From Bacillus sp. EAC (lineage in GTDB: Bacteria; Bacillota; Bacilli; Bacillales; Bacillaceae_G): a DNA stretch of 64,000 bases. Both the position numbers and the translations under genes were made by a program. Shown piece after piece: positions 17,593-26,250 of the stretch (within the stretch, counting starts at the first letter, position 1; the number at the start of each line of letters is the position of its first letter). Where the stretch lies: assembly GCF_002156875.1 (NCBI RefSeq), contig NZ_NCSY01000001.1, positions 496,001 through 560,000 of the forward strand, in the 5' to 3' direction. The notes below the pieces were generated by a model. That model did no database searches, was not told the origin of the DNA, and saw only the letters and a list, made by a program, of their open reading frames with translations.

Positions 17593-18293
17593 TGATTAGC
17601 CTCCTCTAATGAAAACCTTTTTTCATATAATGCTTTCCCTGAAATTGCTCCATATAAATTCAACAATTTTAAAGAGAGTAGGTCTTTAATCGAACTCACA
17701 CCACCTGAAGCAATGATATTTAAACTTGTTTCATTACATAGTCTTTTATAAGCTTCAAAATTCGGACCACTTAACATTCCATCTTTCGAAATATCTGTAT
17801 AAACGATCGTTTTCACACCAATTTGCTCGAGCAGTTTGCAAAATTCATAACTATTCTGATTTGTTGATTGTTCCCATCCATTTATGGCGACTAGACTGTT
17901 TTTAGCATCAACACCAACAATAATACGATCACCGTATCTGGAAACTGCACTTTCTACTAACTTTATATTTTCGATGGCAATTGTCCCAAGAATTACCCTT
18001 TTAATCCCTAATTCCAGCCAAAATGAAATCGATTCAAACGTTCGAATTCCGCCACCTAAGTGAACGTCTAAATTTGTATTTTCAATTATTTCTTGAACAA
18101 TTGATGCATTTTTTCGCTCTCCGGTTCTAGCTCCATCTAGATCTACAATATGGATTACCTTTGAGCCAGATCTTTCAAATTCAATTGCAACATCAACAGG
18201 CGATTCATTATATACTTCAAGTTTATTAAAATTTCCTTGTTCAAGTCGTACACACTTACCATCCTTCAAATCAATTGCTGGAAATAGAATCAT
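17562..18293 (-). CDS. hisA: ProFAR isomerase HisA
   Basis: A 243-residue TIM barrel starting [20 protein letters not shown] with the catalytic Asp in AIDLKDG. It has VHLGGGIRT and the second catalytic Asp in [14 protein letters not shown]. It isomerises ProFAR to PRFAR, the HisF substrate. It overlaps hisH by 23 bases and hisF by 31. Confidence 0.97.
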   Translation of the reverse strand: MILFPAIDLKDGKCVRLEQGNFNKLEVYNESPVDVAIEFERSGSKVIHIVDLDGARTGERKNASIVQEIIENTNLDVHLGGGIRTFESISFWLELGIKRVILGTIAIENIKLVESAVSRYGDRIIVGVDAKNSLVAINGWEQSTNQNSYEFCKLLEQIGVKTIVYTDISKDGMLSGPNFEAYKRLCNETSLNIIASGGVSSIKDLLSLKLLNLYGAISGKALYEKRFSLEEANQCLQDESYLA

Positions 18294-18897
18294 AAATACA
18301 CAACTCCTTATAAGCTTTTAATAAATTTAATCCTGTTTCGGAGCTTTTTTCTGGATGAAATTGCATTCCATAAATATTTTCTTTCTTTACGATTCCAGGA
18401 ATTTTCACACCGTATTGGCTATATGCAATTAATTCAGCATTTGTTGAACTAACATAAAAAGAGTGGACAAAATACACATATTCTTCTTCAGTAACATATT
18501 TCAATATTTTTTCATCTGATTGAAAATATAATTTGTTCCAGCCCATATGTGGTACTTTCACATTTTCTGGTATTTGTTTTATAACTCCATCTATAATCCC
18601 TAAACCTCGATGATCTCCTCCTTCTTCACTAAATTCATATAATAATTGCATCCCTAAGCAAATTCCCAAAAACGGTGTTCCAATTTTAGCCTTACTTATA
18701 AGCAACTCTACTAAATTAAGACGTTGCAATTCATCCATGGCCGCTTTAAATGCACCGACTCCGGGTAGAATAATAGAAGTAGCTTCTTTAATTTGTTCAA
18801 GATCATTACTCACAATGACAGGGAACCCGATTTCTTCAAATGCTCTTTTCAACGAATCTAAATTACCCACTCCGTAATCTATGATTATATTTTTCAT
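18271..18897 (-). CDS. hisH: Imidazole glycerol phosphate synthase glutaminase subunit HisH
   Basis: A 208-residue class I glutamine amidotransferase. The oxyanion/nucleophile motif is GICLGMQLL (Cys about 80) and the His-Glu pair is in MQFHPEKS near the end. It starts MKNIIIDYGVGNLDSL. It supplies ammonia to HisF. Its start overlaps the hisB stop (ATGA). Confidence 0.97.
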   Translation of the reverse strand: MKNIIIDYGVGNLDSLKRAFEEIGFPVIVSNDLEQIKEATSIILPGVGAFKAAMDELQRLNLVELLISKAKIGTPFLGICLGMQLLYEFSEEGGDHRGLGIIDGVIKQIPENVKVPHMGWNKLYFQSDEKILKYVTEEEYVYFVHSFYVSSTNAELIAYSQYGVKIPGIVKKENIYGMQFHPEKSSETGLNLLKAYKELCIYDSISSN

Positions 18898-19481
18898 GAA
18901 AGTGTCCCCTTCGTTGAAGGTAATTTTGTAGAACTTACTTTGATCGCCTCTTTTACCGACCTTCCAAATGCTTTAAATAAAGCTTCAATTTTATGGTGGT
19001 CATTTTCACCATAGAGTACTTCCATATGTAAGTTCATTTTTGCTTCTGAACTTAGTGCTTTAAAAAACTCTTTAAAATTTTGCGTATCTATTTTTCCAAT
19101 TCGATCTCTAATTGTTCGATCATTATATATAAGAAACGGTCTTCCACTAAAATCAACGACGACTCTTGCTAACGTCTCGTCCATTGGAATATAACTTGAA
19201 CCATAGCGATTAATACCAATTTTATTTCCTAAAGCTTCATATAACGCTTTCCCTAAAGCTATTCCTATATCTTCAGTCGTATGATGATCATCTACTTCTA
19301 AGTCTCCATCGCAATTAATTTCTAGATTAATTCCACTATGAAATGCAAATAATGTAAGCATATGATCTAAAAAACCAATACCGGTTTGTATGGTACTTTC
19401 TCCATTCCCATCCAAATTTAAATCTAATGAAATTTTAGTTTCATACGTTTCTCTCAATATAGTAGAAATTCTCAAAATCAT
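18894..19481 (-). CDS. hisB: Imidazoleglycerol-phosphate dehydratase
   Basis: A 195-residue monofunctional IGPD with the manganese-binding repeats FLDHMLTLFAFHS, DDHHTTEDIGIALG and ENDHHKIEALFKAFGR. It removes water from imidazoleglycerol phosphate. The ATG at 19481 overlaps the hisD stop (ATGA) and sits almost against GAGGAG. A TTG two codons later would be better spaced, so the exact start is uncertain. Confidence 0.95.
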   Translation of the reverse strand: MILRISTILRETYETKISLDLNLDGNGESTIQTGIGFLDHMLTLFAFHSGINLEINCDGDLEVDDHHTTEDIGIALGKALYEALGNKIGINRYGSSYIPMDETLARVVVDFSGRPFLIYNDRTIRDRIGKIDTQNFKEFFKALSSEAKMNLHMEVLYGENDHHKIEALFKAFGRSVKEAIKVSSTKLPSTKGTLS

Positions 19482-20761
19482 TCCTCCTCAAAACGAATAC
19501 TTATCGCTTTTTTATGTCCAAAAAGCCCTTCTTCAGCAGCAATCATTTCGATATGGTTCCTAGCTTTTTTTAAGGCTTCCTTACTGTAATACACCACGGA
19601 CGTTTTCTTTTGGAAATCACAAACTGTTAGTGGTGAGGTAAATCTTGCAGTACCACTTGTTGGTAATGTATGATTCGTACCTGCGTAATAATCTCCAACT
19701 GGCTCTGGCGTATAGTCTCCTAAAAAAATGGCTCCTGCATGTTTTATTTTAGAGACATATTTGTTTGGATTAGTTAACATAATTTCAACATGCTCAGGAG
19801 CCAATTTATTTACAATGTCAATGCCCTCATTCATATTTTCGACCACTAGGATTGCTCCATATTGCTGAAATGAACTTCGGATGATTTCTTTTCTTGGTTG
19901 AAGACTTATTAAGTTTTCTGCTTCTAATTGAATTTTCTTTGCTAATTCCATTGAATTTGTTACAACTATACTAGATGCCATTTCATCATGTTCGGCTTGT
20001 GCCATTAGATCTGCAACAATATATCTCGGATTTGCCATTTCATCTGCCAAAATGACGACTTCCGTCGGACCAGCAACCATATCAATGCCAACTATTCCTG
20101 AAACACTTTTTTTAGCAATAGCTACATAAATATTACCGGGACCAACTATTTTATCTACTTTTTGAATTGATTCAGTACCAAATGCTAATGCTCCAATTGC
20201 CTGTGCACCACCTATTTTTAATACTTTTGTAGCACCTGCCAATTTTGCAGCGACTAGTATTGAACTTTTTACCTTTCCTTCTTTATTTGGTGGAGTAACA
20301 ATGACAATTTCCTTCACCCCGGCAATTTTCGCTGGAATTACATTCATTAATACGGTAGAAGGATAAGCTGCTTTGCCCCCGGGAATATACACTCCAGCTC
20401 TTTCAATTGGATGAACTATTTGTTCAATAAATGAATACTCATCTTCAATTTTGTATCCCTTTTGAATCTGTCTTTCATGATAAATTTCTATATTTTTCTT
20501 AGCCGTCATTAAAGCATAAATTAACTCATCATCTGTTTGTTCCTTCGCTTCTTTAAACTCAGCTTCACTTACTTCAAAGTTTTCTAATTTCACTTGATCA
20601 AATAAAAATGAATAATGTCGTATGGCTGTGTCACCTTGAACTTTTACATTTGCTAATATATTTTCAACTTTTCTAGCGATTTCCTCGGTTGATAATGTAT
20701 TCCGTTCAAGGATATGACTTAGTTTTTGACTTTGCTGATTAATTTCAATAATTTCTAGCAT
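19478..20761 (-). CDS. hisD: Histidinol dehydrogenase
   Basis: A 427-residue protein of full family length. It oxidises L-histidinol to L-histidine using NAD. Visible motifs are ERAGVYIPGGKAAYPSTVLM, KIGGAQAIGALAFG, VDKIVGPGNIYVA, the HisD signature around DMVAGPTEVVILADE, the zinc/catalytic region LMAQAEHDE and NHTLPTSGTARF. The ATG at 20761 overlaps hisG by 17 bases; a start 27 bases upstream in frame is less likely by family length. Confidence 0.96.
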   Translation of the reverse strand: MLEIIEINQQSQKLSHILERNTLSTEEIARKVENILANVKVQGDTAIRHYSFLFDQVKLENFEVSEAEFKEAKEQTDDELIYALMTAKKNIEIYHERQIQKGYKIEDEYSFIEQIVHPIERAGVYIPGGKAAYPSTVLMNVIPAKIAGVKEIVIVTPPNKEGKVKSSILVAAKLAGATKVLKIGGAQAIGALAFGTESIQKVDKIVGPGNIYVAIAKKSVSGIVGIDMVAGPTEVVILADEMANPRYIVADLMAQAEHDEMASSIVVTNSMELAKKIQLEAENLISLQPRKEIIRSSFQQYGAILVVENMNEGIDIVNKLAPEHVEIMLTNPNKYVSKIKHAGAIFLGDYTPEPVGDYYAGTNHTLPTSGTARFTSPLTVCDFQKKTSVVYYSKEALKKARNHIEMIAAEEGLFGHKKAISIRFEEE

Positions 20762-21383
20762 ATGCACTCTTTCCTTTCTTAACGTCATCTAGAAACTGTT
20801 GAATCCTTCCATAATGAAAGCGATAACTAACTCGATTTGATACCACTCTTGCACTAATTGGAATCATTTCTTCTAAAATTACTAGACCATTTGCTTTTAA
20901 TGTACTTCCTGTCTCAACTAAATCAACTATAATATGTGAAAGTCCAACAATCGGAGCTAATTCAACTGATCCATTTAAATGAATAAGTTCTATTTTCTGC
21001 CTATCCTGGAAGTATTTCATTGTGATATTAGGGTATTTAGTGGCAATTCTTAATGGCTCTTCTCGATCAATTACTGTATTAGGAAAACCAGCTGCTGCAA
21101 AAATGCATTTTCCAAGCTCTAAATCCATCAGTTCATACACATCTTTTTCTTGTTCAAGTAGAATATCTTTTCCGGCAATACCTAGATCTGCGACTCCCCG
21201 TTCAACATATGTAGCTACGTCGACTGGTTTAACAACTAAATATTTAATTTTATTAATTTCATCTTCAAAAATTAACTTTCTTGAATTCGATTCGATGATT
21301 TGAGCGTGACCAGCTATTTTTAAAATTTTTACTACCTCTTCTTCTAATCTACCTTTTGCAACTGCAATCGTAATCCAACTCAT
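20745..21383 (-). CDS. hisG: ATP phosphoribosyltransferase, short form
   Basis: A 212-residue short-form HisG that starts the pathway by joining ATP and PRPP. It shows TIAVAKGRLEEEV, KPVDVATYVERGVADLGIAGKD and the PRPP loop LIVDLVETGSTLKANGL. Short HisG lacks the C-terminal ACT-like domain and needs HisZ, encoded just upstream. The ATG at 21383 has GGGAG 7 bases before it and overlaps hisZ (ATGA). Confidence 0.96.
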   Translation of the reverse strand: MSWITIAVAKGRLEEEVVKILKIAGHAQIIESNSRKLIFEDEINKIKYLVVKPVDVATYVERGVADLGIAGKDILLEQEKDVYELMDLELGKCIFAAAGFPNTVIDREEPLRIATKYPNITMKYFQDRQKIELIHLNGSVELAPIVGLSHIIVDLVETGSTLKANGLVILEEMIPISARVVSNRVSYRFHYGRIQQFLDDVKKGKSAYARNY

Positions 21384-22297
21384 TTCACTACTCCCATCTG
21401 ACATGATATCCACGCATTAGTGTCGATTGAAAAACCAACTGCATCCATTCTTTTTTCCGAATCTTCTGATATTAAAACGTAGCGTCCGCCACTTAATACT
21501 TCCTTGTTTAATTCGTTATAATATCCTTTAAATACAATTCCATTATAGTAATCAAGTTCATTAATGATCGAGCAGTCTATATGAATACTTGGGCTAATTT
21601 CTTGTAATCGGATAATCTTTTGAACCGCTTCTTCCATTTGTTCATTTAAAATACAACTTCTAAGTAAGGCGTTTAATTGATCTCCTTTTCCTTGTAAGTT
21701 AAATATTTGAGTAAATATATGTTTAACTTTTGATGAAAGTTCAAAAGTTGAAATCATTTGATTTAATTCATCTTTATTTTTTAAATAAAGAAGTCTTTTT
21801 ATATCTACTTTCTGTATTTCTGAAATAGGACATTCCCTCAATAACCCTTCTATAAAATCGGTATGCCCAATTTCTAAAATAAACGGATTTGTACTTAACA
21901 AATCAATTGCCATTACAATCAGTTCTATTTCAGTTATCTCATTTATATCACCTAAATTTTCTATGCCAAATTGGTTAATTTCTTGAATTTCAAATCGTTT
22001 GTTTCTGTAAATTGTTGACTGATAAAAGACTTTACATTTCCCTTCATTTAATGCGATAGGGTAAATTTCTTTCATTAAAGCACTCGTTATATCAGGCCGT
22101 AATAATAATATTTGCTGTTTACCTGTTAAAAATAAAACTAATTCCTCACGTGTTATTCGAGGATTTCGACTTGAAAATGAATCATGTTCTTCAAATAAAG
22201 GAGGATGAAATGGAATATAACCTCTCTCGATCACATAATCTTCCATTTTTCTTTTATACTGATATCGTTTAAAAGATAGCTTCAATTTTTCATCCAC
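21380..22297 (-). CDS. hisZ: ATP phosphoribosyltransferase regulatory subunit, compact form
   Basis: A 305-residue HisRS-like protein without aminoacylation function, the regulatory partner of short HisG. It has the class II motif 2-like region YRNKRFEIQEINQFGIENLG and motif 3-like SGGRYVLISED...AVGFSIDTNAW. HisZ of B. subtilis is about 390 residues; this one ends soon after motif 3, so the usual C-terminal part is missing. The downstream ATGA overlap with hisG suggests an intact natural stop. The GTG start lies 9 bases after AAGGAG. Confidence 0.88.
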   Translation of the reverse strand: MDEKLKLSFKRYQYKRKMEDYVIERGYIPFHPPLFEEHDSFSSRNPRITREELVLFLTGKQQILLLRPDITSALMKEIYPIALNEGKCKVFYQSTIYRNKRFEIQEINQFGIENLGDINEITEIELIVMAIDLLSTNPFILEIGHTDFIEGLLRECPISEIQKVDIKRLLYLKNKDELNQMISTFELSSKVKHIFTQIFNLQGKGDQLNALLRSCILNEQMEEAVQKIIRLQEISPSIHIDCSIINELDYYNGIVFKGYYNELNKEVLSGGRYVLISEDSEKRMDAVGFSIDTNAWISCQMGVVK

Positions 22298-22389
22298 CTT
22301 GACTCACTCCTTATGTAAATTTTTATTAAACATCATTTTTTAAATGTAATGCGAATCTTTCCCTTACCCCAATAAGAAATGGAATATAA

Positions 22390-22429
22390 AATAAAAAGGC
22401 CATACAGGATAATGCCTGCATGGCCTTTT
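22390..22429 (-). terminator. Leader terminator of the his operon
   Basis: On the minus strand AAAAGGCCATGCAGG-cattat-CCTGTATGGCCTTTT is a 15-bp stem (one G-U pair) followed by T-rich sequence. It lies about 90 bases before hisZ and after the leader peptide, so it is an attenuator. Confidence 0.85.
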
Positions 22430-22437
22430 GGCACGAC

Positions 22438-22499
22438 ACAAGCACCTTTTTCGTAACACGAAGAGGGCTTGCATCTACGGTCAATTTTTGTCCATAGAT
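22438..22499 (-). promoter_or_regulatory. Two stacked hairpins of the his attenuator
   Basis: Hairpin 1 (22499-22473): ATCTATGG with CCGTAGAT, starting at the base next to the leader stop codon. Hairpin 2 (22472-22438): GCAAGC/GCTTGT outer stem, CCT/AGG, and TTCGT/ACGAA inner stem, directly adjacent. The junction TGCAAGCC (22474-22467) can alternatively pair with GGCCATGCA of the terminator arm with a small internal loop, a possible antiterminator. Hairpins are seen; the switching is inferred. Confidence 0.6.
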
Positions 22500-22556
22500 T
22501 CAACCCCTGGGTGGATGATGATGTTGTAACCCATTAATCGTGCGTGCGAAATTCAT
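22500..22556 (-). CDS. his operon leader peptide with three consecutive His codons
   Basis: MNFARTINGLQHHHPPRG, 18 residues. The ATG lies 8 bases after AAGGAG. His codons 12-14 are tandem CAT. The ORF sits between the promoter and the attenuator terminator and its stop abuts hairpin 1. A ribosome stalled at the His codons for lack of charged His-tRNA would alter folding downstream. No T-box consensus is seen in this leader. Confidence 0.75.
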   Translation of the reverse strand: MNFARTINGLQHHHPPRG

Positions 22557-22588
22557 GTTTATGTCTCCTTACTTTTTCATTTTTTACC

Positions 22589-22617
22589 ATATTATAGAAA
22601 TAATTTTTACTTGTCAA
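22589..22617 (-). promoter_or_regulatory. Promoter of the his operon
   Basis: Minus-strand TTGACA (22617-22612), 17-base spacer, TAATAT (22594-22589). Transcription would begin about 25 bases before the leader peptide start. Confidence 0.75.
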
Positions 22618-22694
22618 TGCTTTTCAAAAAAATAAACTTAGAAAGGGTTTACATTAGTATTTTTTAATTTTTAAATTTCTTTTATTGTATTGAA

Positions 22695-22735
22695 CAAAAA
22701 AAAATCGTCAATTTTTTCAATTGACGATTTTTTTA
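22695..22735 (-). terminator. Terminator of hisC
   Basis: AAAATCGTCAA-5 base loop-TTGACGATTTTT with A and T tracts; ends two bases from the hisC stop codon. It separates hisC from the his operon promoter downstream. Confidence 0.87.
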
Positions 22736-22736
22736 T

Positions 22737-23825
22737 TTAACCATTATTTATTGCGGTGTTATTTTTTAAAACAGATTTCAACTGTAAAATTAACCCTTCA
22801 TTTTCCGCAGCAGTTCCGATTGTAATTCGAATTCCTGTTGGGAATGCACGTATAATGTATCCCTTTGATTCAAGTTCAGTAAAAATTTCTTGGCTATTAG
22901 AAACCGGCACAAAAATAAAATTAGCTTGTGAAGGATAGTATTCAATTCCATAAGCATCAAAAAACGATGTATATTGTTCCATACCCTTTTTATTTTGTGC
23001 TACACAGTTTTTAATAAATACTTGATCCTCAAGTGATGCAATTGCAGCTACTTGTGCAACCATTGATGTATTAAATGGTAATCTAGCAATATTTAATTCT
23101 TGAATAAGCTTACTGTTCGCAATTCCATATCCAATTCGGAATGAAGCTAATCCATAAGCTTTTGAGAATGTTCGTAAAACAATCAAGTTTTCATATTTGT
23201 TCATTAATGAAATTGTATCAGGGTAATCTGATGCAGAAACATATTCAAAATAAGCTTCATCCACAACGACAAATGTTGAACTTGGGACCTTCTCTAAAAA
23301 TGCCGAAAGCAGACGTGTATTAACATATGTACCTGTTGGATTATTTGGATTACAGATCCAAACGATTTTCGTATTTTTATCTACAGCATTAAGCATACCA
23401 TCTAAATCATGCACACCATTTACTAAAGGAACACTTCTAACCTCTGATCCTTCGATAACCGCATGGTGCGAATATTGTGAAAATGTTTGCGATGCTTGTA
23501 CAATATTATGATCCTTTGTTAGTAGTGATCTACTAATTAATTGAATAATTTCATCAGCACCACTTCCGAAAATTAATTGATTCGGCTCAATGTTTAAAAA
23601 CTTCGCTAGTTTTCCACTTATCTCTTCTGTTGCTCCATCAGGATAAATTGCGAATTTACTTACTACATTTCTTAATTCTTCAAATACTTTAGGAGAACAA
23701 CCAAACGGATTTTCATTTGACGCAAGTTTTACAACCTTATCGAGACCATATTCTCTCATGACAACTTCACTAGGTTTTCCAGGCTTATACGCTTGAAGTG
23801 TCAAAATTTGCGGTTTTACATACAT
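22737..23825 (-). CDS. hisC: Histidinol-phosphate aminotransferase
   Basis: A 362-residue fold-type I PLP enzyme. It shows NENPFGCSP, FGSGADEIIQLI, CNPNNPTGTY, VVVDEAYFEYV and the PLP lysine motif LRTFSKAYGLASFRIGYG. It converts imidazole acetol phosphate to histidinol phosphate and can also act on aromatic keto acids in bacilli. It is transcribed separately from, and upstream of, the main his operon, so it is not under the leader peptide control. The ribosome binding site is AAAGGAG. Confidence 0.93.
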   Translation of the reverse strand: MYVKPQILTLQAYKPGKPSEVVMREYGLDKVVKLASNENPFGCSPKVFEELRNVVSKFAIYPDGATEEISGKLAKFLNIEPNQLIFGSGADEIIQLISRSLLTKDHNIVQASQTFSQYSHHAVIEGSEVRSVPLVNGVHDLDGMLNAVDKNTKIVWICNPNNPTGTYVNTRLLSAFLEKVPSSTFVVVDEAYFEYVSASDYPDTISLMNKYENLIVLRTFSKAYGLASFRIGYGIANSKLIQELNIARLPFNTSMVAQVAAIASLEDQVFIKNCVAQNKKGMEQYTSFFDAYGIEYYPSQANFIFVPVSNSQEIFTELESKGYIIRAFPTGIRITIGTAAENEGLILQLKSVLKNNTAINNG

Positions 23826-24187
23826 GCAACTATCTCCTTTTCTTATTCAAATTTTGTATAATGTTGCTAGTTTATCACACTACTTACATATTTTTCTAGT
23901 ATTAAATTGCATGGTTGTTTTAAAAGTCTAGTTCAATTTCTCGCTATTCGTGGTCATGCCACTACCCTATTGGTAAAATAATAACCTGTATCGGTCTTAT
24001 CTATACATGTTTAGCTCCATGAACTAGCTATTCAGTCATATTCCATTTACCATGAATTGAAATTTTCCACTTCGTTTAGTTGAAGTAAACATTCCTTTAA
24101 AAGCTGAACCAGTTCACTCCATATTACCGATTGCAAGAGCTGATCATCCACTTCTATATTTCAAATAAAAAGTAGAATCGATTGACT
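23826..24187. other. Gene-free stretch between hmgA and hisC
   Basis: Holds the hisC upstream region and the hmgA terminator. On the plus strand 24061-24168 is an open stretch of 35 codons containing RLVEVNIPLKA, which looks protein-like and slightly like the start of DUF1156 proteins, but it has a stop immediately before it and no start codon. It could be the remnant of a lost gene. No other feature seen. Confidence 0.3.
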
Positions 24188-24195
24188 CTACTTTT
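24167..24195 (-). terminator. Terminator of tyrosine catabolism operon
   Basis: Minus-strand AAAAGTAGA-11 base loop-TCTACTTTT followed by T; overlaps the hmgA stop codon. Confidence 0.75.
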
Positions 24196-25339
24196 CTATC
24201 CAACTACTCATATATCCTTCATCTTCAAAAGCTTGTGCATCCTTGATAACATACAGTGGTCTAAATGTATCGATCATAACTGCCAACTCAAGTGTTTCTT
24301 TCTTGCCGATACTTCCCTCAACTTTTCCAGGATGTGGACCGTGTGGAATACCAGAAGGATGAAGTGTCATTGATTCTTGCTCTATACCTTTTCGGCTCAT
24401 AAAATTACCTTCAACATAATAAAGAACTTCATCACTGTTTACATTGCTATGAACATATGGAGCTGGAATCGCTTCTGGGTGGTAGTCATACATTCTAGGA
24501 ACAAATGAACAGACAACAAAGTTGTGACCTTCAAAAGTTTGATGAACTGGTGGTGGCTGATGTATTCGACCTGTGATCGGCTCGAAATCCTCGATATTAA
24601 ATGCCCAAGGATATAAATATCCATCCCAACCTACAACATCAAATGGATGATGAGTTAGTACATGTTTATATAGATTTCCTCGAGCTCTCGTTAACACTGT
24701 GAATTCACCTTTTTCATCAAAGGTTTCTAATGTTTCAGGACCTCTAAAATCACGTTCACAAAATGGGCTATGTTCGAGCATTTGACCATATTCATTACGA
24801 TATCGTTTAGGTGTCGTAAGTTGGCTATTCGCTTCTACAATTAATAGCTTAGTATCTGCACTTGGAACAACTTTATAAATCGTTCCTATTGGAATCATAA
24901 TGTAATCGCCTTTACGGTAAGGAATTGTACCAAACATCGTTTGAACTTCACCAGATCCATAATGGACAAAGAACATTTCGTCTCCTTCACCATTACGATA
25001 AAAATGTTGGCTTTCTTCCGTAACATTCGCAACTGCAATTAATAAATCAGAGTTTCCTAAAATATATACTCTTCCTTCTAATGCATCACCAGTTTTCTCA
25101 ATATTCTTTGTACGAATATGACGATGATGTAAAGAAGTTTGTTCTTCAAATTCAATTTGAATTGTTTTATAAAATGAAGTTTCACCTACAGATGTTGGCA
25201 TATGATTATGATACAGAATTGACTGAGTACCTGAAAATCCCTTCGTACCCATTACCTGTTCCCTATATAATGAACCATCTTCTTTTCTAAATTGAATATG
25301 TCTTTTTCTTGGAATTTTGCCTAATTGTCTATAGTACAA
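24188..25339 (-). CDS. hmgA: Homogentisate 1,2-dioxygenase
   Basis: A 383-residue cupin enzyme that opens the ring of homogentisate to maleylacetoacetate. It starts YYRQLGKIPRKRHIQFR with REQVMGTKGFSGTQSILYH, and has the C-terminal iron site in PYVHSNVNSDEVLYYVEG and HPSGIPHGPHPG. The TTG at 25339 is chosen because GAGGGG lies 6 bases before it; the in-frame TTG at 25363 lies inside the upstream gene. It is the last gene of the operon. A nearby HPPD and FAH-family gene support the assignment. Confidence 0.92.
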   Translation of the reverse strand: MYYRQLGKIPRKRHIQFRKEDGSLYREQVMGTKGFSGTQSILYHNHMPTSVGETSFYKTIQIEFEEQTSLHHRHIRTKNIEKTGDALEGRVYILGNSDLLIAVANVTEESQHFYRNGEGDEMFFVHYGSGEVQTMFGTIPYRKGDYIMIPIGTIYKVVPSADTKLLIVEANSQLTTPKRYRNEYGQMLEHSPFCERDFRGPETLETFDEKGEFTVLTRARGNLYKHVLTHHPFDVVGWDGYLYPWAFNIEDFEPITGRIHQPPPVHQTFEGHNFVVCSFVPRMYDYHPEAIPAPYVHSNVNSDEVLYYVEGNFMSRKGIEQESMTLHPSGIPHGPHPGKVEGSIGKKETLELAVMIDTFRPLYVIKDAQAFEDEGYMSSWIEK

Positions 25340-25349
25340 ATGCTTCCCC

Positions 25350-26246
25350 TCACTTTCTGACAATATTTCTTAATGTACCTAAACCAGTGATACTTAGCTC
25401 TACCTCATCCCCATCTTCTAACCATCTATGCACTTCTTCACCTAATTCTAAAATGCATCCAGTCCCAACTGTACCAGAACCAATCACATCACCAGGATAT
25501 AAAGTAACATTTTTAGACGCATGTGAAATTAGCTGTGCAAATGAATAGTAAATTGAAGACAGATTACCACTGGAAATTACATTGCCATTTACAGTAGCTG
25601 TCATCGTTAGGTCATAGCTCTTATCCGTTTTAAATTGTTCTAATTCATCCTTTGTGACAATCCAAGGTCCTATTGATGTTGCAAAATCCTTGCCTTTCGA
25701 TGGACCTAACCCAACTTTCATTTCATGAGCCTGAATATCTCTTGCACTCCAGTCATTCATAATTGTGTAGCCAAGGATATAGTCTTCTGCTTCTTCAACT
25801 GAAAGGTTAGTGCCTTCCTTTCCGATCACACAAGCGATTTCTAACTCATAATCCATTCGCAAACAATTTTCTGGAATTTGCACTTGATCTTCTGGTCCTA
25901 TAACCGCGCGATGATTCGTAAAATAGAAAACTGGAACTTCATACCACTCAGGAATAATCTCTAACCCTCTTCTTCCTCGTGCAGTTTTCACATGCTCTTC
26001 AAATGCATAAAAGTCGCGAATACTTGAAGGCCTTGGAAGAGGAGCTCGCAATTGAACAGAAGAAAGTGGAATACCTTCTCCTGTAAGTTCAACCAATTCA
26101 TTTTTATAAACTTCATAGTTTTCTAGAACAGAAAGTAAATCAGTAGGTATCTTTCCATTACTAGATTCATTCAAATCAATTACCTTATCTTCTTTTAAAA
26201 TTCCTGACCGCTCTTTACCATCATATAAATACGTAATGAATTTCAT
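25350..26246 (-). CDS. Fumarylacetoacetate hydrolase family protein
   Basis: A 298-residue FAH-fold protein. The metal ligands are in MDYELEIACVIGKEG, and the family core MNDWSARDIQAHEMKVGLGPSKGKDFATSIGPWIV and PGDVIGSGTVGTG follow. FAH-family members cleave C-C bonds in fumarylacetoacetate, or decarboxylate or hydrolyse related acids. Between HPPD and HmgA it most likely does the last step, giving fumarate and acetoacetate. No maleylacetoacetate isomerase is seen nearby. Confidence 0.9.
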   Translation of the reverse strand: MKFITYLYDGKERSGILKEDKVIDLNESSNGKIPTDLLSVLENYEVYKNELVELTGEGIPLSSVQLRAPLPRPSSIRDFYAFEEHVKTARGRRGLEIIPEWYEVPVFYFTNHRAVIGPEDQVQIPENCLRMDYELEIACVIGKEGTNLSVEEAEDYILGYTIMNDWSARDIQAHEMKVGLGPSKGKDFATSIGPWIVTKDELEQFKTDKSYDLTMTATVNGNVISSGNLSSIYYSFAQLISHASKNVTLYPGDVIGSGTVGTGCILELGEEVHRWLEDGDEVELSITGLGTLRNIVRK

Positions 26247-26250
26247 GCAA

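Noticed and set aside
22390-22560. T-box riboswitch in the his leader
   Set aside because: No T-box consensus (AGGGTGGNACC type) is present on the transcribed strand; the features fit a leader-peptide attenuator better.
24061-24168. Plus-strand stretch containing RLVEVNIPLKA, reminiscent of DUF1156 methylase N-termini
   Set aside because: Only about eleven residues are suggestive, a stop lies directly before it and there is no start; too little to call a pseudogene with confidence.
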